DNA from: Winogradskyella bathintestinalis
GTDB taxonomy: Bacteria; Bacteroidota; Bacteroidia; Flavobacteriales; Flavobacteriaceae
Length of the DNA: 64,000 bases
Direction: 5' to 3'
Assembly: GCF_030407435.1 (NCBI RefSeq)
Contig: NZ_JASDDK010000003.1
Location: forward strand, 186,001 to 250,000
The notes under the pieces are model-generated. The model was not told the DNA's origin, ran no database searches, and saw nothing but the letters and a program-made list of their open reading frames with translations. Each line of letters opens with the position of its first letter. The first letter of the stretch is position 1. The position numbers were made by a program, and so were the translations under genes. Positions 35,717-45,432 of the stretch are shown here, one piece after another.

Positions 35717-38500
35717 CTAATTCCCAACGCGTTGATCTGGTCGTTTACGCTGATCGTATTTTAAATCTTTTAGAAGACTAGACTTAATACCAATAAAGAA
35801 ATTCCATGACGTACGTTCACTAAAGGGAATCCAAGAAAAATTCATTTTCCAACTTAATAAATCGCGTTCAAAGCGTAATTGGGTATAGGTAAATCCTTGA
35901 TTTAAAAAATCGTAACCAGATGACGCTCCGACACTCCAACGTGGAGAGAGATCAACATCACCCGAAAACATTAACGAATGTGAAGAGATTTGATTTTCTC
36001 GTCTAGTATTACCGTAATTAGCAGCGTATGCCAATCTTAAACTCCAGGGCATCTTATAATTATAGAATTCATTATTTTCCTCTTCATTGTCTAAATTCTT
36101 ATCGCTGTCTGAAAGTCGGCGATCCGCAAAATCTTGAGCTTTACCAAATAAGTCATCAGCGCGTCCTCCAGATCGCGTAGACTCTTCAAAAGAGGCTTTA
36201 TCTTCTTCAGACGCTCTACCAGAAAAACTGTCGTTAGATAAGGTGTAGCTCATATTTATATTGGCAGAGGTCAGCCTAAATAAACTTCCGCCGTTATTAA
36301 TATTGTAGGTATTAATAACGTTGTTATTGCTGTTTAAAGCGTAAGGATTAAGCGTCATTCCAAAATTAATACTCATTTTTTTATTTAAAATTTGAGTACC
36401 ACCACTAACGCGTACAGGACTCCACTTAAGTGAATCTGCAGCAATATTATAAGAGGTTGAAAAATTAAGATTATTTAAGATGAATATTTTTTCAGGTTCT
36501 GTTTTTGTTGAATCTTTTGAACGGATTTTCGCTTCAAGGTTATTTCCTAAAGCAAGACCGACACTACTAGAGTAGACATTGCCTGGTCTTCCGTATAATG
36601 AATTTTCAAATCGGGTATATTCAACCTGGTCTAATATAGTATTATTGTCTGCATCTATCACATCGTAGGTTTCATAATACTGGTCGAATTTAGGGTTTAC
36701 AGTATAACTGATAGAAGGTCGCATAACATGCCGAATTGCTTTTATTTTCTTATTCTCACCTTTTTCTTCAAAATTATACATGCCATAAATGGTGGTTCCA
36801 ACACTGGCTCCAAAATTGTAGGTTAAGAAGCGATCAAATCCATTTTGGTCTATTAATACTTCTTGTTGTTCAGTTTGATCGTAGAATTTTTTAACGGTTT
36901 TTAGGGTCCATGATTCTTCGAAATTAGCGTTGGTACTAACGCTAAAATGATCGAATACTTTAAAATTGGTTGTAATAGGAATACTGTGACGCATGCCTAC
37001 TTTAGCGTCATCAAACATTTCGCTTTTACCAAATATAGAATCATTGGTTTGAATTGAGTACTCTCCTCTAGTATTCAATTGAAAGTTAATATTGTGAATA
37101 GCCCCTTTTTTTGCTCCCGTTTTTGGTGCAAAAGGATAAATTCTACCCATCGACATTTGAAGGGTAGGCAAGGTCACATCAATATCTCCTGTGTTAGTAT
37201 TTTGCCTGTGAGAAGCTGTTAAACTAACATTAACTTGTGGTTCACCAGAAAAAGTTTTCGAATACGAAACCGAAGAGGCTAATGTATTATTCAAAAAATT
37301 AGATTGATTTAACTGATTTATGGATTCTTGAAAATAAGTGCTACTTCCTAAATTCACAGATGCTGAAAAACGTGAATTCGGATTTGCTTTCGCATCTTGG
37401 CTATGTGACCACCTTATATTATATACGGTACTTTGACTAAAATCTGGAAATCCACGCTCACTACTTAACAAATTTTCATATCTAAAACTAACGTTTCCTC
37501 TATATTTATATCGAACTGCGTAACTGTTTTCTATACGCAAGCCGTAACTCCCATTGGTGTAATAATCTCCAAGTACAGCTAAATCTAGATAATCACTTAT
37601 AGCAAAATAATAACCCCCATTTTGCAAGTTATAGCCGCGATCATTGTCTTCACCAAAGGAAGGAAATATAATTCCCGAAGTCTGCTTTTTTGTCATAGGA
37701 AAAAAGGCAAATGGAAGCGCAATTGGTGTTGGTATACCATAAATTTCCATATAAGTCGGACCTACAATCACTTTTTTGTTAGGTACTAATTTCATTTTAG
37801 ATGTCACAAACTGATACTCTGGATCTTCTTCATCCTCAGCAGTTGTAAACTTGCCGTTTTTCATGAAATAAACCGAATCATTTTCTTTTTTAGTGATAGG
37901 GGAATACACTTTAAAACCCATTTGTTCCGTTCTAGAATTAAAAACTAGAGCTTTTTTAGTTTCTGTATTAAAAACAATAGAGTCGGGCTCAATGACGTTT
38001 TGCCCTTGTTTAAAAACAGGGCGTTGTGTATAACCAGTAGAATCTTTTATTCGACCAGCATATACCAAATTTTTACTATAATCAATAACAATAATACCAG
38101 CCTTTATTTCCATGTCTTGGTAGATCACTTCGGCTTCGTTATAAAGGTATATTTCTTTCTTTCTTTGATTTAGAGCTACATAATCGGTAGCTTTATAATT
38201 TACAATGGCCGCTAAAAGTCCTTTTTTCTTGGTGGAATCCTTTTTGGTTGAGTCAATTTCTTTTATATTCAGTGGTGGTTTTAAAATGGAATCAATGGCA
38301 ATTGCATCAACATCAATAGCTGTAGAATCTGTAGAATGTTCAGCAGGAATTGATACGTTCTTTTTAGGTAATTCTTGTGCGAAGCTAAAAGTGTTTATAA
38401 ACACTGTAAAACTCAGGGCAAAAAGTATGTGTAATCTATTTGTACGCAATCCTTTTAAATGTATTTTTGTAAAAGTATGGCTCGGTTTTTGAAACGCCAA
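35717..38500 (-). CDS. lptD: LPS-assembly protein LptD
   Basis: A 927-residue outer-membrane protein that inserts LPS at the cell surface with LptE. After a hydrophobic signal segment (about residues 24-42, ends FSFAQ) there is an OstA/LptA-like domain (about 90-240), then a long beta-barrel rich in aromatic and Gly residues (about 270-910), as in Bacteroidota LptD. The start is uncertain: the open frame begins at TTG 38500, but this TTG lies inside a TANNTTTG box (38498-38505). A downstream TTG at 38449 would give an ordinary signal peptide. It is divergent from the amidase gene by 109 nt. Confidence 0.85.
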   Translation of the reverse strand: MAFQKPSHTFTKIHLKGLRTNRLHILFALSFTVFINTFSFAQELPKKNVSIPAEHSTDSTAIDVDAIAIDSILKPPLNIKEIDSTKKDSTKKKGLLAAIVNYKATDYVALNQRKKEIYLYNEAEVIYQDMEIKAGIIVIDYSKNLVYAGRIKDSTGYTQRPVFKQGQNVIEPDSIVFNTETKKALVFNSRTEQMGFKVYSPITKKENDSVYFMKNGKFTTAEDEEDPEYQFVTSKMKLVPNKKVIVGPTYMEIYGIPTPIALPFAFFPMTKKQTSGIIFPSFGEDNDRGYNLQNGGYYFAISDYLDLAVLGDYYTNGSYGLRIENSYAVRYKYRGNVSFRYENLLSSERGFPDFSQSTVYNIRWSHSQDAKANPNSRFSASVNLGSSTYFQESINQLNQSNFLNNTLASSVSYSKTFSGEPQVNVSLTASHRQNTNTGDIDVTLPTLQMSMGRIYPFAPKTGAKKGAIHNINFQLNTRGEYSIQTNDSIFGKSEMFDDAKVGMRHSIPITTNFKVFDHFSVSTNANFEESWTLKTVKKFYDQTEQQEVLIDQNGFDRFLTYNFGASVGTTIYGMYNFEEKGENKKIKAIRHVMRPSISYTVNPKFDQYYETYDVIDADNNTILDQVEYTRFENSLYGRPGNVYSSSVGLALGNNLEAKIRSKDSTKTEPEKIFILNNLNFSTSYNIAADSLKWSPVRVSGGTQILNKKMSINFGMTLNPYALNSNNNVINTYNINNGGSLFRLTSANINMSYTLSNDSFSGRASEEDKASFEESTRSGGRADDLFGKAQDFADRRLSDSDKNLDNEEENNEFYNYKMPWSLRLAYAANYGNTRRENQISSHSLMFSGDVDLSPRWSVGASSGYDFLNQGFTYTQLRFERDLLSWKMNFSWIPFSERTSWNFFIGIKSSLLKDLKYDQRKRPDQRVGN

Positions 38501-38609
38501 AAGTACAGATATTTTTTGTGAATAATTTATTAAAATGATAAAGTTGAAAAATACTGTTATACAATTGATACCGTGTAATAAACCAAGTTTATAAACCGTT
38601 AAATTAAAT

Positions 38610-39722
38610 ATGCAAACGAAACAAAAACCTACATTATTATTCTTATTACTTCTATTTATAAGTACTTTAACATCATATTCAAACTTGAGTGCTCAAGCTG
38701 ATGAGTTCGTGGTGGTTTTAGATGCTGGACATGGTGGTCATGACTCTGGAAATGTTGGAAACGGGCACAGCGAAAAAAATATAGCTCTTAAGGTGACATT
38801 AGAAGTCGGAAAGGAATTAACTAAAAACCCAGATATAAAAGTAATATACACACGCAAAACGGATGTATTTGTTGAGTTACACGAACGGGCCAATATCGCC
38901 AATAAAGCGGATGCAGATCTTTTTGTGTCTATTCATTGTAATGCACATAGTTCGCAAGCAAGCGGAACGGAAACTTTTGTATTAGGAGAAAAAAATACAG
39001 GTCGAAATTTTAATGTTGCAAAGCGCGAAAATGAAGTTATTTTTTTAGAGGACAATTATCAAGAAAATTATGAAGGTTTTGATCCGAGCTCACCAGAATC
39101 TACAATTGCCATCGGCATTGAGCAAGAAGTCTATGTAGAACAAAGTATTGTTTTAGCGCGTAAGATTGAAGATAATTTTATAAACAAAGCTAAACGCAAA
39201 AGTCGTGGACTAAAACAAGCAAGTTTATTAGTAATAAGAAATACATATATGCCAAGTGTTTTAGTTGAAGTGGGATTTTTAACTAATAAAAGTGAAGGGA
39301 ATTATCTCAATACTAAAGCAGGGCAATCTAAAATGGCAACTGCAATTAAAGCTGCTATTTTAGATTATAAAAAGGAATTGGATCTAAATGTTGGAAATCA
39401 TATTTTTAGTGTTGAACCAGAGATAACGATTGAAGCTGATGTTCCTCCTAGAATTATTGAAGGGGTTATTTTTAAAGTTCAGATTGCCGCGAGTTCAAGG
39501 ACATTAGAACCCAAGCCTTATAATTTTGAAGGGCTTTCAGATATTTCTAGAGAAAAATCGGGTAATATATATAAATATTATAGTGGAAAAACTTCAGATT
39601 ATAATAAGATAATACAGCATCAAGAAAAAGCTAAAAAAAGTTATTCTGGTGCATTTATCGTAGCATTTAAGAATGGTAAACGAATAAGTATGACAGAAGC
39701 ATTGAAATCGACATCAAATTAA
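38610..39722 (+). CDS. N-acetylmuramoyl-L-alanine amidase with SPOR-like tail
   Basis: A 370-residue exported enzyme that cuts the amide bond between MurNAc and L-Ala in peptidoglycan, as in daughter-cell separation. Signal peptide about 1-29 (ends LSAQ). The Amidase_3 domain has all zinc ligands and the catalytic Glu: His41 (DAGHGG), Glu55 (SEKN), His109 (SIHCNA) and Glu220 (VEVGFLTN). A C-terminal SPOR-like domain (about 290-365) probably binds glycan stripped of stem peptides. Transcribed with MlaD and the Fe-S genes downstream, or alone; there is a separate -7 box at 39761. Confidence 0.9.
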   Translation: MQTKQKPTLLFLLLLFISTLTSYSNLSAQADEFVVVLDAGHGGHDSGNVGNGHSEKNIALKVTLEVGKELTKNPDIKVIYTRKTDVFVELHERANIANKADADLFVSIHCNAHSSQASGTETFVLGEKNTGRNFNVAKRENEVIFLEDNYQENYEGFDPSSPESTIAIGIEQEVYVEQSIVLARKIEDNFINKAKRKSRGLKQASLLVIRNTYMPSVLVEVGFLTNKSEGNYLNTKAGQSKMATAIKAAILDYKKELDLNVGNHIFSVEPEITIEADVPPRIIEGVIFKVQIAASSRTLEPKPYNFEGLSDISREKSGNIYKYYSGKTSDYNKIIQHQEKAKKSYSGAFIVAFKNGKRISMTEALKSTSN

Positions 39723-39760
39723 ACTCGCATTTATATCAACTTTATTTATATATTTATTCC

Positions 39761-39768
39761 TAATTTTG
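39761..39768 (+). promoter_or_regulatory. -7 element before the MlaD gene
   Basis: TAATTTTG matches the TANNTTTG consensus, 22 nt before the TTG start at 39791. No good -33 TTG is seen 17-23 nt upstream, so this is a weak call. Confidence 0.3.
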
Positions 39769-39790
39769 TTTCAAATCAAAGTACAGCCCA

Positions 39791-40738
39791 TTGAAAATTT
39801 CTAGAGAAGTTAAAACCGCCATATTAGTATTATCTGGTATCGCCCTATTTATATTTTTATTCACTTATTTAAAAGGCGAAGATATATTTTCAAGTTCCAA
39901 TAATTACTATACAGAATTCGAGTATAACGGATTATCCATGTCATCTCCTGTTACTGTAAAAGGTAATAAAATTGGTAAAATTGAGGAGATAAGATACGAT
40001 TTTGATTCTGGTAAAACCATTGTTGAATTCTCGGTTACACCGCAATTAAAATTTTCTAAAAACAGTAAGGTTAGTTTGTATCAGACAAGTTTAATGGGTG
40101 GCAACGCTTTAGCAATTCTAGATGCCAACGATGGGCAGTTAGCCGAACCAGGAGATTTTATTCAATCACACGTTAAAGAAGGTATCATAAATGCTTTAGG
40201 AGATGATTTCTCTGGGATAAGTAAAGACTTAGGAGTGACGCTTAGGTCTGCAGATACTTTAGTAAGTAGTTTAAATACACTTGTTGTTGATGAATCTGAT
40301 GACGGTTTGCAAAACACTATTGCTGAATTAAATTCAACGTTAAAATCTTTTAAAAGTGTAGCCAATTCCGCTAATAATTTAATTAGCAATAATGATAAAA
40401 AAATCGCTTCAATGTTAGAAAATTTTGACAAGACTGCTGCAGAAATAGCAATTTTGGTCAACGGTTTAAATGACGCTAATCTTGCAAATACGGTTAAAAA
40501 TTTAGACGAAATGGTTTTAAAATTTAATCAATTGGCAACCGGGTTAGAAGCAGGAGAAGGCTCCATTGGAAAACTTTTAAAAGACGAATCGCTCTACAAT
40601 AATTTAGATAATGCTTCGAAGGAATTACAATTGTTATTGTTAGACATAAAACTACATCCGGCAAGATACAGACGTATTTTATCTAAAAGAGAAATTCCTT
40701 ACGAGGAACCAACACAAGAAGAATTAAACAACAACTAG
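39791..40738 (+). CDS. MlaD family lipid-transport protein
   Basis: A 315-residue periplasmic protein held by one N-terminal helix (about 7-26). The MlaD/MCE domain (about 38-115, EFEYNGLSMSSPVTVKGNKI) binds phospholipid and links inner and outer membranes. Its C-terminal half is coiled and helical (about 150-300). The ABC permease and ATPase genes are not in the window. The start codon is TTG at 39791, supported by the family start KISREVKTAILVLSG. The next gene follows 12 nt later, so they are probably cotranscribed. Confidence 0.85.
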   Translation: MKISREVKTAILVLSGIALFIFLFTYLKGEDIFSSSNNYYTEFEYNGLSMSSPVTVKGNKIGKIEEIRYDFDSGKTIVEFSVTPQLKFSKNSKVSLYQTSLMGGNALAILDANDGQLAEPGDFIQSHVKEGIINALGDDFSGISKDLGVTLRSADTLVSSLNTLVVDESDDGLQNTIAELNSTLKSFKSVANSANNLISNNDKKIASMLENFDKTAAEIAILVNGLNDANLANTVKNLDEMVLKFNQLATGLEAGEGSIGKLLKDESLYNNLDNASKELQLLLLDIKLHPARYRRILSKREIPYEEPTQEELNNN

Positions 40739-40750
40739 AGCCATCCAATT

Positions 40751-42064
40751 ATGGAATACTTACCAAATATCATTTTCGCCATAATTCTAATCGCCGGTGT
40801 CGGTTATTTTGCGAGAAATATTAACAAACTGATTCGTAACATAAAGTTAGGTCACAAAGTTGATGCAAACGATAATACCGCCGAACGATGGAAAAATGTC
40901 GTTAATATCGCATTAGGCCAAAGCAAAATGGTAAAACGACCAGTATCTGGTTTTCTTCATGTTATAGTATATGTAGGTTTTATAATTATAAATATTGAAG
41001 TTCTAGAGATTATTATCGATGGTGTTTTTGGCACCCATCGCATTGGTTTATCAATATTACCAGAGTCGGTTTATGGTTTCTTAATTGATGCGTTCGAAAT
41101 ATTGGCACTTTTAGTTTTGGTGTCAGTGATTGTATTTTGGATTCGTAGAAACGTTATTAAAATTAGACGTTTTATAAGTTCAGACTTAAAAGGTTGGCCT
41201 AAAAGCGATGGTAATATTATCTTATATTTCGAAGTGGTTTTAATGGTTTTGTTCTTAGTTATGAATGCCACCGACACTCCATTTCAGAATTTAGAAGCTG
41301 GTAATGTGATTTCACAATTTATTGCTCCTTGGTTCGAAGGTTTTTCATCAGAAACGCTTTATACAATAGAAAGAGCAGCATGGTGGTTGCATATTGTGGG
41401 TATCCTTGTGTTCTTAAATTATTTATACTTCTCAAAACATTTACATATTCTATTGGCTTTTCCAAATGTATATTATGGAAAAGTAGTGCCTAAAGGACAA
41501 TTTAATAATCTCGATGCGGTTACAGCCGAGGTAAAGTTAATGATTGATCCCGATGCAGATCCTTACGCAGCGCCACCAGAAACTGCAGAAGATGAAGTGC
41601 CAGCCAAGTTTGGTGCCAGTGATGTCATGGATTTATCACAAGTTCAACTTTTAAATGCTTATACCTGTACTGAATGTGGACGTTGTACAAGTGAATGTCC
41701 TGCAAATCTAACCGGAAAGAAATTGTCTCCTCGTAAAATTATGATGGACACACGAGATCGATTAGAAGAAGTAGGGAAAAATATCGATGCCAACAACGGC
41801 GTATTTAAAGATGATGGAAAACAGCTATTAGGAGATTATATTACTAATGAGGAACTTTGGGCTTGTACTACTTGTAATGCGTGTGTAGAGGCTTGTCCTG
41901 TAAGTATTGATCCATTATCCATTATTATGGATATGAGAAGATATTTGGTAATGGAGCAAAGTGCAGCACCAATGGAATTGAATAATATGATGACCAATAT
42001 AGAAAATAACGGTGCACCTTGGCCTTATAACCAAATGGATCGTTTAAATTGGAAAGATGAGTAA
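40751..42064 (+). CDS. Membrane (4Fe-4S) protein, heterodisulfide-reductase-like
   Basis: A 437-residue inner-membrane protein. Four or five membrane segments (about 8-20, 70-92, 112-131, 157-175, 210-227) have the NarI/HdrE-like heme-protein layout, followed by a cytoplasmic domain with two [4Fe-4S] motifs: Cys306-309-312-316 and Cys372-375-378-382. It would pass electrons between the quinone pool and a soluble partner. It precedes a small membrane protein and a CCG-domain protein; the three are probably one complex. The exact electron donor and acceptor are unknown. Confidence 0.85.
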   Translation: MEYLPNIIFAIILIAGVGYFARNINKLIRNIKLGHKVDANDNTAERWKNVVNIALGQSKMVKRPVSGFLHVIVYVGFIIINIEVLEIIIDGVFGTHRIGLSILPESVYGFLIDAFEILALLVLVSVIVFWIRRNVIKIRRFISSDLKGWPKSDGNIILYFEVVLMVLFLVMNATDTPFQNLEAGNVISQFIAPWFEGFSSETLYTIERAAWWLHIVGILVFLNYLYFSKHLHILLAFPNVYYGKVVPKGQFNNLDAVTAEVKLMIDPDADPYAAPPETAEDEVPAKFGASDVMDLSQVQLLNAYTCTECGRCTSECPANLTGKKLSPRKIMMDTRDRLEEVGKNIDANNGVFKDDGKQLLGDYITNEELWACTTCNACVEACPVSIDPLSIIMDMRRYLVMEQSAAPMELNNMMTNIENNGAPWPYNQMDRLNWKDE

Positions 42065-42142
42065 AAGTTTATTTTTCTGGTTAGTAAATGGTAGTGATAA
42101 TCTGCTATCAACACAGAATGTGAATTTTTAAAACTTTATAAA

Positions 42143-42337
42143 ATGAGTTATATATTGAGTGTGAAGCCGCAACTTAGATTACAAGTAGGAATATTGATTT
42201 CTATCGTGGCGCTAATAGCAATAGGTGTTGTTTGGAATTCTGAAGTGGGATTTTTGGCTGGCTTTATAGCAGGTATACTTTTAGGTTTAGGGTTGGGCTT
42301 AATATTAACTTATAAGAAAACGAATACTAAATTATGA
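42143..42337 (+). CDS. Small two-helix membrane protein, unknown function
   Basis: A 64-residue protein that is almost wholly hydrophobic, with two membrane helices (about 12-29 and 34-55, the latter Gly-rich: FLAGFIAGILLGLGLGLIL). Its stop overlaps the start of the CCG-domain gene by 4 nt (ATGA), so translation is coupled. Placement between two Fe-S subunit genes suggests a small subunit of the same membrane complex, but this is inference. Confidence 0.65.
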   Translation: MSYILSVKPQLRLQVGILISIVALIAIGVVWNSEVGFLAGFIAGILLGLGLGLILTYKKTNTKL

Positions 42338-43116
42338 GCGAGCAACTAAAAGTGCCAACCATGGCAGAAATGATGGCAGAAGGCAGAAAACCTGAAATCT
42401 TATTTTGGGTAGGTTCGGCAGGTAGCTATGATGATAGAGCAAAGAAAATCACCAAGGCTTTTGTAAAGATTTTAAACAAAGCCAATGTTGATTTTGCCGT
42501 TTTGGGAACAGAAGAAAGTAATACGGGTGATGTGGCGAAACGTGCTGGTAATGAATTTTTATTTCAAATGCAAGCCGTGATGAATATTGAAGTGCTTAAC
42601 GGGTACGAAATAATGCGTATTGTAACGTGCGACCCACATTCTTTTAATTGTTTAAAAAACGAATATCCTGGTCTTGGTGGTCATTACGAAGTTATTCATC
42701 ATACTCAATTTATTAAAGATCTTATCAGCTCGGGGCGTTTAACTTTAGAAGGCAATACTTATAAAGGTAAACGAATTACATTTCATGATCCTTGTTATTT
42801 AGGAAGAGGTAACGGTGTTTACGAAGCACCACGAGACGTCCTTAAAAAGACAAATGCTACTTTAGTCGAAATGAAACGTCATAAAAACACCGCTTTATGT
42901 TGTGGTGCAGGTGGGGCACAAATGTTTAAAGAACCTGAAAAAGGTGATAAAGATGTTAATGTTTTAAGAACCGAAGAAGCATTAGAAACTCAACCCGAAA
43001 TAATTGCTACAGGTTGTCCCTATTGTAATACTATGATGACCGATGGTGTAAAGTCTAAAGAAAAAGAAGATCAAATTAAGGTTCTCGATATTGCTGAGTT
43101 GATTGCAGATGCTTAA
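42334..43116 (+). CDS. CCG-domain Fe-S protein with degenerate first module
   Basis: A 260-residue soluble protein of the HdrB/GlpC (CCG) family that would bind an unusual Fe-S cluster and act with the membrane subunit upstream. The second module is intact: Cys154 (HDPCYLG), Cys189-190 (LCCGAGG) and Cys228/231 (GCPYCN). In the first module the expected Cys are gone: GSAGS at 27-31 in place of GCAGS, Asn63 in ESNTGD, and CDPHSFNC (99-106) where a CxxC is usual. It overlaps the small membrane gene by 4 nt. It ends an operon; a gap of 136 nt follows. Confidence 0.85.
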   Translation: MSEQLKVPTMAEMMAEGRKPEILFWVGSAGSYDDRAKKITKAFVKILNKANVDFAVLGTEESNTGDVAKRAGNEFLFQMQAVMNIEVLNGYEIMRIVTCDPHSFNCLKNEYPGLGGHYEVIHHTQFIKDLISSGRLTLEGNTYKGKRITFHDPCYLGRGNGVYEAPRDVLKKTNATLVEMKRHKNTALCCGAGGAQMFKEPEKGDKDVNVLRTEEALETQPEIIATGCPYCNTMMTDGVKSKEKEDQIKVLDIAELIADA

Positions 43117-43252
43117 TTTGTTTTAAGTTTTTCATTATATCATTCATTCAAGAGGTTATAGAAGAGCGCTGCTTAAGAAGACATTTTTTTAAGCGCTATC
43201 AACTCGTTAGAAAGATTCAAAATAGTTGTAAAACAACAACAAATCAATTTAA

Positions 43253-43774
43253 ATGACGTTCAAAAATCTTCAAATACAACCAGAAAGTTTACCAAAAGTT
43301 GAAGATTTAATTCTAAGACCTATATCAAAATCTTACTTTAAAATAATTACGTTAAATAAATTAGCGATTTATGCTGGATTAATAGGTTTGGCATTTGGAG
43401 TAGTTTATTTTGTTGAAAAAAATGAAGAAGTTCAACTTAATTTATGGTACATACTTTCTATATTATTAGGATTTTGTATCGTTAATTTTATCATTGGATA
43501 TTTGGCTTTCAAAAACCGAAAATATGCCATAAGAGAACATGATGTAGTGTATGCTAAAGGGCTAATAGTTCATTCTTTAATTACGATGCCAATGTCCAGA
43601 ATCCAACATGTAGAAGAATCTCGAAGTTGGTTGGCCAGACATTTTGGGTTATCTACACTCAAAATATTTACAGCTGGAGAATCTGGAAGCGATTTAAGCA
43701 TTAAAGGATTACCACGCATAGAAGCTAAGCAGATAAAGGAAATAATTAGTGCCAGGTTAAATGGAAGCAACTAA
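43253..43774 (+). CDS. PH domain-containing membrane protein (YdbS-like)
   Basis: A 173-residue protein with two membrane helices (about 37-55 and 63-84) followed by one bacterial PH domain (about 90-170), with the YAKGLIVHSLITMPMSRIQHV segment typical of bPH2. YdbS/YdbT pairs in Bacillus protect against certain bacteriocins; here the role is not known. Its last 14 nt overlap the start of the next gene, so the two are translated as a pair. Confidence 0.8.
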   Translation: MTFKNLQIQPESLPKVEDLILRPISKSYFKIITLNKLAIYAGLIGLAFGVVYFVEKNEEVQLNLWYILSILLGFCIVNFIIGYLAFKNRKYAIREHDVVYAKGLIVHSLITMPMSRIQHVEESRSWLARHFGLSTLKIFTAGESGSDLSIKGLPRIEAKQIKEIISARLNGSN

Positions 43775-45254
43775 TTTCTCACAACCTTTAAGACAATCAT
43801 CCAAAGGCATTATTATCATTTTTGCTTTTAATGCTGTTCAATTTATTAAGAAATTTTTCGTGCTTTTTATAGCATTTGGCGTGTCGTTTATGAGACGACA
43901 ATCCTTTGGTGGCATAACACCGACTATGATAATTCTTGGACTTATAGCCATAATGTTAATAATTTTAATTATTGCTATTTTAAAATATCTCAATTTTAAA
44001 TTTCATCTCAGTAAAGACGATTTTCATTTGGCTACGGGAATTATTAATAAGGACAATACCATTATTCCGAAGACAAAAATTCAGAATGTCTATATCAAAC
44101 AAAACTTTCTACAACAGCTGATAAACGTGGTGTCGGTTAAAATTGAAACGGCAGGAGACAAAAAATCTGAAATTGAAATCAGCGCCTTAGATAAGCCTAC
44201 AGCACTCTTGTTAAAAAAGAAGTTGTTTCTTAAAGCGGCCATTGAAAATACCCCTTTAGAACAACATGAAAAACGTAATGTATTTTTTAAAATTTCACCA
44301 AAACGTCTTTTTTTAGAAGGGGTGTCACAAAATCATTTTAAAAGTTTCCTATTAATTTTTGCTTTTATTTTTGGACTATACAGTGAGTTTCAACAGTATT
44401 TGGAGGAACTTAAAATCGAGGAGCGTATTGAGGATATTGTTCAATTAGATGAGGACACACTTTTTAATCTCTTACTTACCAATATCGTCATTCTTATTCT
44501 TGTGGTTTTAGTTTCGTTCTTGTTTTCCATAATTAAAACTTTTATAATCAATTTTAATCTCGAAGTTGTAGAACATCAAAAAACGATAGAGATTAATAAG
44601 GGACTTTTCAATAAAGTGTCGTTAAGCCTAACACCAAGTCGAATTCAAAATTTAGTCATTAAAACAAATCGACTAAAACAATATTTTAATTTACATAGTT
44701 TGTCAGTTAAACAAGCGATGGTAAATGCGAAGCAACAGAAGAATTTTAAGATTGTTGCTCTCGAAAAAGAACAACTCAATTATTTAACCAATAAACTCTT
44801 AACCCATTATAATAGTGAGATAGAATCTGCAAAACCGAGACCTTATTTTATGCGAATTTCCGCACTGAAAATGTTGATCTTTGGTGGTGTAGTCAACATT
44901 ATCACTTTAGGTTTAATTGGAGTGGAATTATTATGGATCAATGCGGTTTTTATTCCAATAGCTATGCTGTACGTATACATTGGGTACAAAAAGGCGTATT
45001 ATAAAATTACGGATCACTTTATAACTATTGGAAGTGGCATAATTGACACTACGACTAATATCCTTGAAATTCATAAAATTCAAGCTATAAAATTGAAACA
45101 AACGGTTTTTCAAAAACGGCAACAGATTTCTTCTGTTATAATTTACACAGCTTCCAAATCGGTGACTATCCCTTATATTAATGAAAAAGATGCGCTACAT
45201 ATTTACAATTTCTTATTATATAAGGTGGAATCTCAAGATAAAGATTGGATGTAA
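43761..45254 (+). CDS. PH domain-containing membrane protein (YdbT-like)
   Basis: A 497-residue protein with three bPH2 domains separated by pairs of membrane helices: helices about 14-35 and 52-75, PH about 78-150, helices 194-212 and 236-260, PH about 265-345, helices 375-400, PH 405-490. The repeated segment NTIIPKTKIQNVYIKQN (about 95-111) is a PH core. It is coupled to the YdbS-like gene by a 14-nt overlap; both probably form one membrane complex. The downstream gap contains a small reading frame at 45409. Confidence 0.8.
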   Translation: MEATNFSQPLRQSSKGIIIIFAFNAVQFIKKFFVLFIAFGVSFMRRQSFGGITPTMIILGLIAIMLIILIIAILKYLNFKFHLSKDDFHLATGIINKDNTIIPKTKIQNVYIKQNFLQQLINVVSVKIETAGDKKSEIEISALDKPTALLLKKKLFLKAAIENTPLEQHEKRNVFFKISPKRLFLEGVSQNHFKSFLLIFAFIFGLYSEFQQYLEELKIEERIEDIVQLDEDTLFNLLLTNIVILILVVLVSFLFSIIKTFIINFNLEVVEHQKTIEINKGLFNKVSLSLTPSRIQNLVIKTNRLKQYFNLHSLSVKQAMVNAKQQKNFKIVALEKEQLNYLTNKLLTHYNSEIESAKPRPYFMRISALKMLIFGGVVNIITLGLIGVELLWINAVFIPIAMLYVYIGYKKAYYKITDHFITIGSGIIDTTTNILEIHKIQAIKLKQTVFQKRQQISSVIIYTASKSVTIPYINEKDALHIYNFLLYKVESQDKDWM

Positions 45255-45408
45255 AATTGTATTTTTGCATTGAATTTGTAATTTTTTGATAGAACCAAAA
45301 CTTGACGTTCATTCGTAGACTTTATTTTGTTTAATTATTAGAATTTAGACAAGGTTCTAAGTTTAATAGAATAGTGGTCTTCAACCATTTTTATCAAAAT
45401 TAATTAAA

Positions 45409-45432
45409 ATGAAAACTCATAATATATGCTAG
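45409..45432 (+). CDS. Possible 7-codon leader peptide overlapping the next start
   Basis: ATG at 45409 opens a 7-codon frame (MKTHNIC) whose stop TAG (45430-45432) lies just after the ATG (45426) of the next gene, in another frame. Such an arrangement can couple translation of the main gene to the short frame, but nothing here shows it is translated. Confidence 0.15.
   Translation: MKTHNIC

Noticed and set aside
35498..35764. An 88-residue plus-strand reading frame downstream of ridA, overlapping the lptD 3' end
   Set aside because: It lies antisense to lptD codons, has no promoter or known domain and its start sits in an AT-rich gap. It is best read as a chance frame.
43165..43197. AGCGCT...AGCGCT with inner GCTTAA/TTAAGC stem after the CCG-protein gene
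   Set aside because: It folds as a hairpin but no T-run follows and it has alternative pairings; too weak to call as a terminator.
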